Source: Roseobacter denitrificans OCh 114
Lineage (GTDB): Bacteria; Pseudomonadota; Alphaproteobacteria; Rhodobacterales; Rhodobacteraceae
DNA length: 64,000 nucleotides
NCBI RefSeq assembly: GCF_000014045.1
Contig: NC_008209.1
Coordinates: forward strand, 3,867,001 to 3,931,000
Reading direction: 5' to 3'
The position numbers were made by a program, and so were the translations under genes. The first letter of the stretch is position 1. Each line of letters starts with the position of its first letter. Shown here one piece after another: positions 24,339 through 32,576 of this stretch. The notes below the pieces were generated by a model. The model worked only from the letters and a program-made list of their open reading frames with translations. It was not told the DNA's origin and did not search any database.

Positions 24339-25322
24339 TCACTGAACGTCAAGCACCATGTCTTGCCATTCTTCCACCAGCCGCGCGCGGTTTTCCGCAG
24401 CCCATGCGCTGTCATAGCCCACCGAGTTCACTTCGGCCAAAGGCAGCAATGCCGGGTTGGAATCGACATCGGAGCGGACGGGGCGACGGCCCTGTTCCGC
24501 CACAACGACCTGCGCTTCCTTCGACATCATGAAGTCGAGGAACGCTTTGGCGTTGTCCGCGTTCGGTGCACCGGCGACAAGCGCCATGGCGTCGGGCGCA
24601 ATGGCCGTGCCTTCGGATGGATAGACGATTTCAACGGGTCCGCCGCCCTCGACATAGCGCAGGGCAGCGTCTTCGAGGGTAACGCCCACGGCCAATTCAC
24701 CGTCATTCACAAAACGTGGCACGGCACCGGAACTGTCGGACAAAACAAAATTCGACAGCATGCCCTCATAGATGCTCCAGCCGGCGACTTCGTCTTCAAA
24801 CGCCTGCAGGACTGTGGCCAACTGGATATAGGCGGACCCAGAGGCTTCAGCACGCGCAGATGAAACCATGTCATCATACATCGGATCGGCGAGGGCTGCC
24901 CAACTGTCGGGGACCGGCTTGCCGTCAAGTTCGCCCTCGTTGACGATAAGAACCATCACAACGGCGGTGAATGGCGACCACATGTCGCTTTGCTTCATAC
25001 CTTCTGCGAGCATGTCGGAACCTGCGGCATCATATGCTTCAAACAGGGTCGGATTGAAGTCGATGACAGTACCGTCAACACTCCATAGAACATCCGCCAC
25101 AGGCGCGCCTGCCTCGGCGGTCAGGCGGTTGAGCAGCTCTCCGGAGCCTGCCTTGATGATTTCGACAGATGTGCCGGTCTGTTCCTCGAACATGGGCACA
25201 AGCGCGTCTATGAAGTTCTGCGGCACGGCGGTGTAGACTGTCACGCTGCCTTCCGCTGTTGCCATTGATGCACCCATGCCAAGTGCTGCTGCGATGGACA
25301 ATGCCCGAATAGTTCTTTTCAT
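24339..25322 (-). CDS. Periplasmic substrate-binding protein of an ABC importer
   Basis: A 327-residue binding protein with a signal peptide (MKRTIRALSIAAALGMGASM, cleavage after ATA near residue 23) and a mature start GSVTVYTAVPQN typical of the FbpA/AfuA/PhnS cluster. The start at 25322 is set by GGGAGGTC four bases upstream. The tyrosine pair that binds iron in FbpA proteins is not evident at the expected place (the stretch reads ASGSAYIQLATVL), so iron is doubtful; phosphonate or phosphosugar are alternatives. First gene of the importer-phosphatase operon. Confidence 0.88.
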   Translation of the reverse strand: MKRTIRALSIAAALGMGASMATAEGSVTVYTAVPQNFIDALVPMFEEQTGTSVEIIKAGSGELLNRLTAEAGAPVADVLWSVDGTVIDFNPTLFEAYDAAGSDMLAEGMKQSDMWSPFTAVVMVLIVNEGELDGKPVPDSWAALADPMYDDMVSSARAEASGSAYIQLATVLQAFEDEVAGWSIYEGMLSNFVLSDSSGAVPRFVNDGELAVGVTLEDAALRYVEGGGPVEIVYPSEGTAIAPDAMALVAGAPNADNAKAFLDFMMSKEAQVVVAEQGRRPVRSDVDSNPALLPLAEVNSVGYDSAWAAENRARLVEEWQDMVLDVQ

Positions 25323-25915
25323 ATGACCTCCCACAAGTCTTTGATTTTGGCGTCGCACTCTGGAGAATAAAGCCCGGGACCGTGAATATCGCAATCAAAA
25401 TTCTTGAATACGTCAATGGATCACATCGCGCGTCAGGCATGACGTGCGCGGTGTTCAAGTGAAAGAGGGGCTTTGATCTCGGCACATGTTCGCAATGACG
25501 GCCTTTTTTATGACGGTTTTCGCCTGCGGCGCGTGACCCGGTCGACGCGCGTTTGGTGAGGATTCGCCCAAAGGCGGGCGGCGCATCGTGTCATGGCGCC
25601 AGTTCCCAAACATCCGGTGCAGAGGGTCTGCCCGTCGCGCAGAGTGACCTGCAGTTTTGTTGCGGGACCACCCCCTCTCCCCCGGCAATTCACGCCGCTG
25701 ACGCAGGTCGAGGGTTTGAGCCCGGGGCGCGTTTGCTCTAATGGCGGTGATGTTGAAAAGGCCCAACGTACAGCGTTCCACTGGGTGGCGGCGCTGGTTT
25801 TGCGATGCACTGCAACTGGGGATGGACTGCCCGATTTGGGAGGCCCAAAAGGCGATGACCCCGACGTTTAGTGCGAGATTTTGCACGAAACATGTCGGGT
25901 CCATCTGTGGCAGGT
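25323..25915. other. Intergenic region between importer operon and RTX gene
   Basis: This 593-bp stretch has frames on both strands but none with a convincing ribosome site or family signature. The minus-strand frame near 25508-25810 is rich in Arg, Thr and Gly and has the look of a shadow. The promoter of the importer operon presumably lies near 25330-25420; no clear -35/-10 pair was found. Confidence 0.4.
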
Positions 25916-26842
25916 TCAAACGAAGATGAAGTCTTCTGCGGTCAGGTTCTCGACAGCATCAAGCGTGATGTTCAGACGATCGCCACCGCCGAAATCGAAC
26001 GTTGCGTTCTCGGCTTGTCCGGCATCCTGTGTCGATGTCAGCGCACCAAGGAAATCATCGAGGCTGTCAATGCCGTCAACACCGATCTGCAGAACATCGT
26101 CGCCCAGCAAATCGAAGTTGCGAATCTGGTCAAAGCCGTCGCCTTCGTTAAAGATGAAGACATCGTCGCCCTGCCCTCCATCAAGGACATCGCTGCCTTT
26201 ACCACCTGCCAGTACATCATCACCATCACCGCCAGTCAGACGGTCGCGACCATCATTTCCGTTGATCACATCATCGCCCGTGCCACCACGCAAGAAGTCA
26301 CGACCCTCAGAACCTTCGATGGTTTGCGCAGGCTCGGGCGCGGGGCTGCGGTCGATTTGCTCTGTTCCTCCTGTTATGACGACACTGGATTCCGTGGGCC
26401 TCCCGACATCGCCCGCACCTTGTCCAACAACCAGTTCGGCATTTTCCGGCACGTCGCCTTGGACAACGGGCCCATTCTCGCCCTGCGTGAGGCGGATGAT
26501 ATTGCTCGAGACTGTCGAGGCTGTCATTTCGGCGGCTTGCTCGACAACGGGGGCTGGCGCGGTGACGTCTTCGGCAACCGGCGCAAGGGCGCCTTGGCCC
26601 TGACCGACCTGAAGAACTGCATTGTCGGGGAGATCGCCTTCGATCAAAGGACCGTTCTCGCCCTGCGTGACGCGAATGATACCCTCGTCATCCGCGCGCT
26701 CAGAAACGTCGTCGCCCCGACGTATTGTCAACGTCTGCTCACTGTTGTTTGTGACAATCTGTGCTGCGCGCGCGTCTTGCTCGCCCTGCAGCCGCTCAAT
26801 GAGGGCACGGAAATCTGCAAAGGAATTCGAGAAACTAAACAT
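25916..26842 (-). CDS. RTX calcium-binding secreted protein
   Basis: A 308-residue protein with a block of hemolysin-type nonapeptide repeats (GGTGDDVIN, GGDGDDVLA, GGKGSDVLD, GGQGDDVFI) at about residues 170-235, which form a Ca2+-binding beta roll. The C-terminus ENLTAEDFIFV is typical of type I secretion substrates. The N-terminal half contains two related copies of a unit built around LTQGENGP and VTQGENGP, about 57 residues apart. Start at 26842 (MFSFSNSF) is set by GGAG upstream; an earlier in-frame start at 26920 lacks one. No type I secretion genes are next to it. Confidence 0.85.
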   Translation of the reverse strand: MFSFSNSFADFRALIERLQGEQDARAAQIVTNNSEQTLTIRRGDDVSERADDEGIIRVTQGENGPLIEGDLPDNAVLQVGQGQGALAPVAEDVTAPAPVVEQAAEMTASTVSSNIIRLTQGENGPVVQGDVPENAELVVGQGAGDVGRPTESSVVITGGTEQIDRSPAPEPAQTIEGSEGRDFLRGGTGDDVINGNDGRDRLTGGDGDDVLAGGKGSDVLDGGQGDDVFIFNEGDGFDQIRNFDLLGDDVLQIGVDGIDSLDDFLGALTSTQDAGQAENATFDFGGGDRLNITLDAVENLTAEDFIFV

Positions 26843-27062
26843 CGGGGTCTCCAGTATGTTTTTCTTTGGATTAAAGTGAAATGTCTTGAGGACGACTTTG
26901 TTAAATCCGCGAACGCTCAATGAGTAAAATCACGTATGATCGTGAAGAGGTGATCAGGCAAAATGAATAATTTCGGCGCGTAGGTGTGCGCTGGGATTTG
27001 CGGTGATTGAATTTGAAATCAATATGTTGTCTTCCCATCCATGCGACCCGAAGCCCAAACGC

Positions 27063-27095
27063 AAAACACCGACGGCTTTCGACCGTCGGTGTTTT
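27063..27095. terminator. Terminator downstream of the YceI-family gene
   Basis: AAAACACCGACGG pairs perfectly with CCGTCGGTGTTTT (13 bp) around a seven-base loop. A and T runs at the stem base make it work in both directions. It lies 22 bp past the YceI stop codon and separates it from the RTX gene promoter region. Confidence 0.85.
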
Positions 27096-27116
27096 CCAAC
27101 CCGTATTTTGGGCGCG

Positions 27117-27725
27117 CTACCCCTTGGCGTTAAAGATCAGTCGCAACGATACAGGGCTGACCCGCGTAATCCCGTCGAGGTCGGCGAGTTGCTGCAAAGT
27201 GTCGATGCCCGCATCTATCTCTGCGTCCTCCGTAGAAAGCATCACCATACCATTGGTATCGACCAGCACCTGGGTTTCGCTGATGCGCATGACAAAGAAA
27301 TTAGCCTCCAGCTCGTTCTCAATGCCCAGCAGGCTGAGCGTGCCATAGGTATTGATATTGGTGCTGCCGCCGATGGGCAGAGCCTTCAATTCCGCCATGT
27401 CGATCTGGGCCGTTATGGTGGCGTCAGGCGCATTGTTGAACACGAATTCGATCATGCGTTCGTTGCGGATGTCTATATTGGTCTCAACCGAGCCCAATCC
27501 CAGTTTGATTGTGACAGTGCCGTCTTCGGAAACAGTCCCGCTGGTTTTGCCAAAGGAATGGGACTCGCCCGCATAGTCGTTCTTGATTGAACCGAACGAC
27601 ACATTCGACAATGCTGGGTCCAGCACCCAGCTTCTTGGCATGTCTGTGGCCAAAGCCTGTGTTCCCATCGGGCCAAGTGTTGCCGCCATGGCCACTGCTG
27701 CGATCAGTGATTTGAAATTGTGCAT
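27117..27725 (-). CDS. YceI-family periplasmic lipid-binding protein
   Basis: A 202-residue secreted protein. A signal peptide of about 27 residues ends ALA. The mature part begins TDMPRSWVLDPALSNVSFGSIKND, the usual YceI opening, and contains alternating beta strands expected for the lipocalin-like YceI barrel that binds isoprenoid quinone-like lipids. It is divergent from the ECF sigma gene (about 130 bp apart), so the sigma factor may control it; YceI genes are often in such regulons. Confidence 0.85.
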   Translation of the reverse strand: MHNFKSLIAAVAMAATLGPMGTQALATDMPRSWVLDPALSNVSFGSIKNDYAGESHSFGKTSGTVSEDGTVTIKLGLGSVETNIDIRNERMIEFVFNNAPDATITAQIDMAELKALPIGGSTNINTYGTLSLLGIENELEANFFVMRISETQVLVDTNGMVMLSTEDAEIDAGIDTLQQLADLDGITRVSPVSLRLIFNAKG

Positions 27726-27855
27726 TTGGGGTTCCTCCCGTAGTTTTTTTAAAAAGGCCGGTCATCATCGCGGCTGTGAGGCAAACACACGGGGAGCGGA
27801 ATTTATTCACTCTGCAGGAAACAGAAAACGCGGCGTTGAGGCGGTCAGTGCCGGT

Positions 27856-28332
27856 TTGCCCGATCTGTTCCCGCGTCTGTGGCGGTTCTGCATGGTGCTG
27901 ACCAAAGCCACCGACCGCGCCGATGATCTGGCACAAAAAACGTGCGAACGTGCGTTGGCGAATGCTGAAAAGTTTAATGTAGGAACGGATCTGGACCGTT
28001 GGCTTTTTACAATTGCGCGGCGGATTTGGCTCAATGATATCCGTGCGGACAAGGTGTGTTTGGGCGCGGGCGTCGTTCCCGTGGAAGAAATCGACGTTCC
28101 GAATAACAACCCTCACGTTGACGTGAATATTCTTGCAGGTGAAGTGTTAAACATTGTGCAGGCCTTGCCCGAGGGCCAGCGCGTGACCATTTTTCTGGTC
28201 TATGTTGAGGGGTACTCCTACCGCGAGGCGGCGGAGATGCTCGACATTCCGATTGGTACGGTCATGAGCCGACTTGCCGGTGCACGAAAGACAATTGTAG
28301 CCAGAACAGCCGCTCAGGAGCCTATAGGATGA
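27856..28332 (+). CDS. ECF-family RNA polymerase sigma factor
   Basis: An approximately 158-residue ECF sigma factor. Region 2 covers LWRFCMVLTKATDRADDLAQ to RWLFTIARRIWLNDIRA; region 4 covers LPEGQRVTIFLVYVEGYSYREAAEMLDIPIGTVMSRL. The start is uncertain: homologous sequence begins near LPDLFPRLWRF, and the only usual start codon there is the TTG at 27856, with GAGG 14 bases upstream. An ATT at 27805 behind a GGGGAGCGGA is another possibility; ATG codons further up lie antisense to the YceI gene. The stop overlaps the anti-sigma ATG (ATGA). Confidence 0.85.
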   Translation: MPDLFPRLWRFCMVLTKATDRADDLAQKTCERALANAEKFNVGTDLDRWLFTIARRIWLNDIRADKVCLGAGVVPVEEIDVPNNNPHVDVNILAGEVLNIVQALPEGQRVTIFLVYVEGYSYREAAEMLDIPIGTVMSRLAGARKTIVARTAAQEPIG

Positions 28333-29093
28333 GTAATGTGAACGCCTCTGTCACCGATGAAGAGCTGACCGCATATCTCGATGGTGAATTGCCACCTGAA
28401 AAACATGCTGCCGTTGAAGCCGCTTTGCGAGACAACCCATCGGTACAAGAGCGGCTTGAGGGGCTGAGGCTCCCCGACGGGTTGCTTGGGCAGGCTTTTG
28501 ATCTGGACGCACTTGGTGGACCGGCGATGCCGGCGGCATTGCACGAAAAGATTAAGTCCACCGCCGCGCCCTCATCGGCAAACACCAACAAGGCCCCACG
28601 CATTATCTGGCCCGCAACACTGGCCGCATCTTTCGCGCTGGGGATGCTGGTGATGAGCACGCTGCGCCCTGGCCCCGATGCGAACTGGGTGGATATAGTG
28701 GCCTCTTATCAGGCGCTTTACGTGACCGAGACTTTGGCGGGTGCGCCTCAATCGCGCGAGATGACGTACAGCGTTCTGAAGCGGGCGCAGGACGAGTTCG
28801 GCGTTGATCTTGAGGGCGTGTTGGAGATTGAGGGTCTGACCTTCAAGCGCGCACAAATGCTCTCGCTTGACGGCGCACCGTTGATCCAGATGGCCTATCT
28901 GGATGCGCAGGGTCAGCCTTTTGCTTTTTGCCTGACCCCTCAGAAGGCGGATGACCGCGGTAATCAAACCCGCATGTCTTTCGATCTGGCCACGTCCAGC
29001 TGGGTGGAAGACGGCATCGGCTATGTTCTTGTGGGGGGACAGGATGATGCCCTGACCCGTGCGATAGCCACCCGGTTTCGTCGTGCAATCTGA
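28329..29093 (+). CDS. Membrane-bound anti-sigma factor
   Basis: A 254-residue protein whose N-terminal 60 residues (VTDEELTAYLDGELPPEKHAA) form the anti-sigma fold found with ECF factors. A single membrane helix lies at about 91-111 and a 140-residue periplasmic domain follows. No zinc-binding HxxxCxxC is present, so it is a zinc-free anti-sigma domain. It overlaps the sigma gene by four bases, which fixes stoichiometry. It would hold the sigma factor at the membrane until an envelope signal releases it. Confidence 0.85.
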   Translation: MSNVNASVTDEELTAYLDGELPPEKHAAVEAALRDNPSVQERLEGLRLPDGLLGQAFDLDALGGPAMPAALHEKIKSTAAPSSANTNKAPRIIWPATLAASFALGMLVMSTLRPGPDANWVDIVASYQALYVTETLAGAPQSREMTYSVLKRAQDEFGVDLEGVLEIEGLTFKRAQMLSLDGAPLIQMAYLDAQGQPFAFCLTPQKADDRGNQTRMSFDLATSSWVEDGIGYVLVGGQDDALTRAIATRFRRAI

Positions 29094-29451
29094 TCGCGGC
29101 CTTTTGCCTTGAGGACCGGGCGCCAGTCACATTTTGCTGTTTTTTCAAAACAGGTTCGCAGCCTGACTGAATTGCATCAGATGTGCTGTCATGCCGCTTC
29201 GCTTATTCGCCCACCAGCACGTGTCCGGAGAAACTCCCTTTTGAGCCGCACGTGACATCCCGGTCAGCGCGGGAAGGAAGCGGCAGCGCCTGTCCGCGAT
29301 GACGATCTTCCAGACGAAAAACCACCAAGTGAGTTAGGAAACCCCGAAGTGCGTTTTGGACAGATGTGTTCGGGGCCTATTTCCGAAGAGTCGAACCCGT
29401 ACCACCGCCGTTTTTTCGGCCCCAGAAGCGATCACTGGCCGTTATATGCCC

Positions 29452-29504
29452 GCAAAATGGTCGATTTAGCTCGAAAATGGCCGGGAATTGCTTGCCGCCA
29501 TAAT
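29452..29504 (+). repeat. Transposon-end-like repeat, copy 1
   Basis: A 53-bp sequence identical at 50 positions to 37970-38022. It starts GCAAAATGGTCGA and contains a second AAAATGGCCGGG 20 bp later, so it looks like two tandem TnsB-binding boxes. More AATGGCC or inverted GACCATT motifs follow at 29521-29534, 29592-29602 and 29614-29622. Position just outside the 3' end of tniQ fits an element end. Confidence 0.7.
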
Positions 29505-29711
29505 AATTGTGGACCCAAGCAATAAATGGCCATCATCAGCGCCTAAATCATTGAAATTTCGTAGTCCAAGCTGAGCATCGGCGGAAGACTTGACCATTTC
29601 GCAAGGTTAACTTGACCATTCACATCGTCAAAAAGCCAAAGGGCCAAATGCATAGGGCCCATTATGTTAAGTTTCGGGACCGCCCCGCTCAGGCCGTCAA
29701 GAACGCAAAAG

Positions 29712-29732
29712 GGCCGCCCGAAAAGGGCGGCC
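29712..29732 (-). terminator. Terminator after tniQ of module 1
   Basis: GGCCGCCC pairs with GGGCGGCC around five bases, followed on the minus strand by CTTTTGCG. It lies 27 bp past the tniQ stop and closes the tnsA-tnsB-tnsC-tniQ operon. Confidence 0.75.
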
Positions 29733-29758
29733 TCCTACATGAGATCTTGTTGCTTTGA

Positions 29759-31600
29759 TCAGCCGGGCTCAATCCCGCGAAGATCGCTGATGCGATAAAT
29801 GTCGGTCCCAAAATTCGCCCAGTCAAAAACAGGTTTGATACCCTTGGCCTTTAAGATGCGTCTCAACTCAAAACGCCGTATCTCAAGCCGTTCAAGGATC
29901 GGTGCCAAGCTGTTGTAGATCGACCCGAACCTTTCAACATCACGCAGCGGCACCCGCGCAAACTGATGGTCCGTTGAACTGGTGATCGTCTTCATTTTCA
30001 ACGGCGCACTGGGGTCTTTGCACAGCTTCAAAACAGCTTCGAGCGGCAAGCGCAGTTTGCCAGCAACTTCCAGCGGCTCGAGCCCAACAGTGTCAACTTT
30101 GAGCACCCATGTCTTGATCTGCGCAGGATCGAAACGTAGTGCGGCAATGCCGGCTTCGCCTTCGATCCGAACCGTGTCCGTCAAAGCCCCCGCGAGCAAA
30201 AGGTGCATAAAGCTGCCTGTCGGGGTTTTGGCCTTCTCGGCCGCTTTGATCAGCGGCACATGCCCCGCCGGCGTGGCGACAACCGTCGGGACAAGTTGCT
30301 CAATTTGGGCCAAGAGTTTCTTCACATCTGCCCGATCAACGGCTTTGGACGTGTGCCCTTTTGACTGCGCTGAACGTCCCGCGATCGGCTGGAGGATGCG
30401 GTCAGAGACCACTTGGTAGGCGACATTGCGCGTTGTGTTCAATGCGGTGGGCAGCTCTTTGAGGTAAATGACGCGCTGGATTTTCTCGGCAATGCGGCGC
30501 CCGGTTTCGGCGTCAACCGTCATGTGCTGTGCGTTTTTCGCATTGGGCAAAAGACCCGCAGTTACCAGCGCATTCTGGACCAATCGTGTGTCGAGGCCCG
30601 CCTTACTCGCCAAAGATGCCGCAGTGTGACGGCGACGCTCGGCAAGCGGCTCGCCCAGCACCTTTGTGCCTGCGGACAGTGCGAAGTTTTCGAAAATGAA
30701 CTCCCTCATGATGTCTGTGATCGGACCGCGATCCTTGACGGCGCGCTTTGCGGACAGCGACGTGTACAGCGGGCCGAAGATTTTCTGGGGGCCCGGACGC
30801 GCCGCCGTGTACTCAAACGACGCAAAGATCTGCTCGAGCGCTTGCTGCACAACCGCCTCCCCTTTGGAGGTGTAGGCATAACCGGCGCGCCCCGCCTCGT
30901 GCCAATCGTCCTCGTTGAGCGTGTCGAGAGAGACGCCCGTGCCAAACGCCACCACCGCGCCCAGCATTTCCGTTGCCCACTGAGCCTGTTCAATGCTCTG
31001 GCTGTCCAGCCAAGCCGGCCCGACGGCGCCATCTAAACGGTTAATAACGTAGTCCTGCAATTCAGAGACGGGGCGAGTGGTTTGCCCGTCGATCAATTGA
31101 GCGAGCGCTGCGCCTTGTTCTTTGACCCGCAGCCCCAATTGGACAAGCTCATCCTCATGGTGCTCCTTTGAAAGCCTCACGATAGGCAGCCCGTGCTGAG
31201 GACAGGTTTTCACGACGTCCAGCGCCCAGAACCACCGATGGCGCCGTGCAACTGCGGGATCTGGGTGACTGGCGTCATCATCGTGTAAGCAAAGCGGGCA
31301 GAAAGCCACCCGAGGGCGCACGAAGAACTCCGCAGACAACGCCTCGCCGCGTAGCCTATAGGCTCGTTTCCCCGTCCGAACTGCTGCATTCGCTGACACC
31401 TGGTCGAAGTCGGACCCAGTTGTCGTGCAAAGCTTATCAATCGCTTCTGGCTCTCCTGCGACCAAACTCATTGGCGCAATGCCAATATCGGGCAAAAAAG
31501 GGGTAACTGTCCCGCCTGTATGAAAAGCTGCCGCACGTGCCGTGCAGGAAAGTGCGCTCTCTTTTGGGCCAAAGGACAGAATTGGACGAAGAACTTCCAT
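29759..31600 (-). CDS. tniQ: TniQ/TnsD-family target-site selector, module 1
   Basis: A 613-residue protein related to TnsD/TniQ, which chooses the insertion site for Tn7-like transposons. A zinc-binding segment FCPLCLHDDD..HRWFWALDVVKTCPQHGLP gives the CxxC...CxxH pattern near residues 95-140. The N-terminus SALSCTARAAAFHTGGTVTPFL resembles that of the second copy. Start at 31600 (MEVLRPILSFG) is set by GAGAGGA upstream. The large size is more like TnsD, which recognises a fixed attachment site, than short TniQ. It is the last gene of module 1 and is intact, unlike its tnsB and tnsC partners. Confidence 0.82.
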   Translation of the reverse strand: MEVLRPILSFGPKESALSCTARAAAFHTGGTVTPFLPDIGIAPMSLVAGEPEAIDKLCTTTGSDFDQVSANAAVRTGKRAYRLRGEALSAEFFVRPRVAFCPLCLHDDDASHPDPAVARRHRWFWALDVVKTCPQHGLPIVRLSKEHHEDELVQLGLRVKEQGAALAQLIDGQTTRPVSELQDYVINRLDGAVGPAWLDSQSIEQAQWATEMLGAVVAFGTGVSLDTLNEDDWHEAGRAGYAYTSKGEAVVQQALEQIFASFEYTAARPGPQKIFGPLYTSLSAKRAVKDRGPITDIMREFIFENFALSAGTKVLGEPLAERRRHTAASLASKAGLDTRLVQNALVTAGLLPNAKNAQHMTVDAETGRRIAEKIQRVIYLKELPTALNTTRNVAYQVVSDRILQPIAGRSAQSKGHTSKAVDRADVKKLLAQIEQLVPTVVATPAGHVPLIKAAEKAKTPTGSFMHLLLAGALTDTVRIEGEAGIAALRFDPAQIKTWVLKVDTVGLEPLEVAGKLRLPLEAVLKLCKDPSAPLKMKTITSSTDHQFARVPLRDVERFGSIYNSLAPILERLEIRRFELRRILKAKGIKPVFDWANFGTDIYRISDLRGIEPG

Positions 31601-31625
31601 TTTACTTTTCCTCTCTTCAACGCAG

Positions 31626-32576
31626 TTATCCAAATGCCAAGCGTTCCATGTCGACATGCGACCAACGGTTCGTCAGAAATACATTCTGGGACAGATCGCA
31701 CGCTGTCTGAGCCCCGAAAACCTCCACAAAGTGCTCGCTTGTCAGCGACGTGGCGCCCGTATCCAGCGCAACCTCAATGGCATCAATCACCGTCTCGATG
31801 ATCAGACCAAAACGGCCTCGGCAGGCGTGTAGCAATCGACCGACCAGATCATTTCGCGGTGGCACCTCCAGCCCAGCGCGCTGGTAGAAACGTTCGAGAA
31901 TTGTCCAGATCTGGTCGCCGTCAGGCGCTTCAGAAAGATCAGTCAGAAGCATTTTGCGCATCCGGCGAGTGATTTGGCGATCGGTATGGGTGATCTGTTC
32001 GAGCTCCTCTACACCACTGAGGACAACGACGACTGACGCATCTCCCTACATTAAGTTCTTGATAGTATTGAGAATATGCCTCGTCGTGGCCGGCCCTTTT
32101 GTGCGGAACAAGTCTTGAGCTTCGTCGATCCACAGCAAAACTGTCCCCTTCAGACGGAAGCGGTGCCGCACGATGCGCCAAATTTCATGTTCGCTGATGC
32201 TGCGCTGATTTTCGATGCGGTAACCCAGCTTGTCCAAAACCTCGATCCCCAACGATTTCATTGTGACATTGCTGGGAACCTCAACAGAGATCCAAGGCTG
32301 GATATCTGGGCTGACCGTTTGCAAAATGTCGAGATTGGACAACACATGCCGGATCAAAGTTGTCTTGCCGCTGCCTGTTTTGGCCACGACCATCAGCCCG
32401 CGCGTCTCACACGTTGCAGTAAAGTGCTTTGGCTGCGCGATAAGCTCTCCGTCCGGACCGCGCTGCAAAAGATCCTTGAGGGCAGTCTCAAAGGCAGCAT
32501 CACGACCTGATGGCACATAGAGGCGACGCAGATCGAACCACGGTGTTGCGGCGGTATGATCGACAAGATTTTCCAT
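31626..32576 (-). pseudogene. tnsC: TnsC/TniB-family AAA+ ATPase, module 1, interrupted by an in-frame amber stop
   Basis: The transposition regulator ATPase that links target selector to transposase. Walker A is VAKTGSGKTT near residue 65 and Walker B VLLWIDEAQDLF near 150. A TAG at 32046-32048 falls after IKNLM; the same frame then continues GDASVVVVLSGVEELEQI to the normal end at 31626. The intact second copy has a CAG glutamine at the matching place (LMQGDDAVAV). So one base change split a 316-codon gene into 176 and about 139 residues. Adjacent to tnsB without a gap. Suppression of the stop cannot be excluded. Confidence 0.85.

Larger units (their letters stand above)
29094..29758. other. 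Intergenic region holding the left boundary of the mobile island
   Basis: This 665-bp stretch lies between the anti-sigma gene and the first tniQ. It holds no credible gene. It contains a tRNA-T-arm-like motif near 29381-29397, the 53-bp end-like repeat at 29452-29504, further AATGGCC/GACCATT motifs to about 29625, and a terminator at 29712-29732. The chromosome-island junction is probably between 29100 and 29450 but no target duplication could be fixed. Confidence 0.6.

Noticed and set aside
25508..25871. Coding frames on both strands between the importer operon and the RTX gene
   Set aside because: No ribosome sites, overlapping on opposite strands, biased residue composition and no recognisable domain.
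29094..29758. A CRISPR array or guide RNA that would make this a CRISPR-associated transposon
   Set aside because: I looked for evenly spaced repeats near both modules and found only TnsB-like boxes of irregular spacing, and no cas gene is present.
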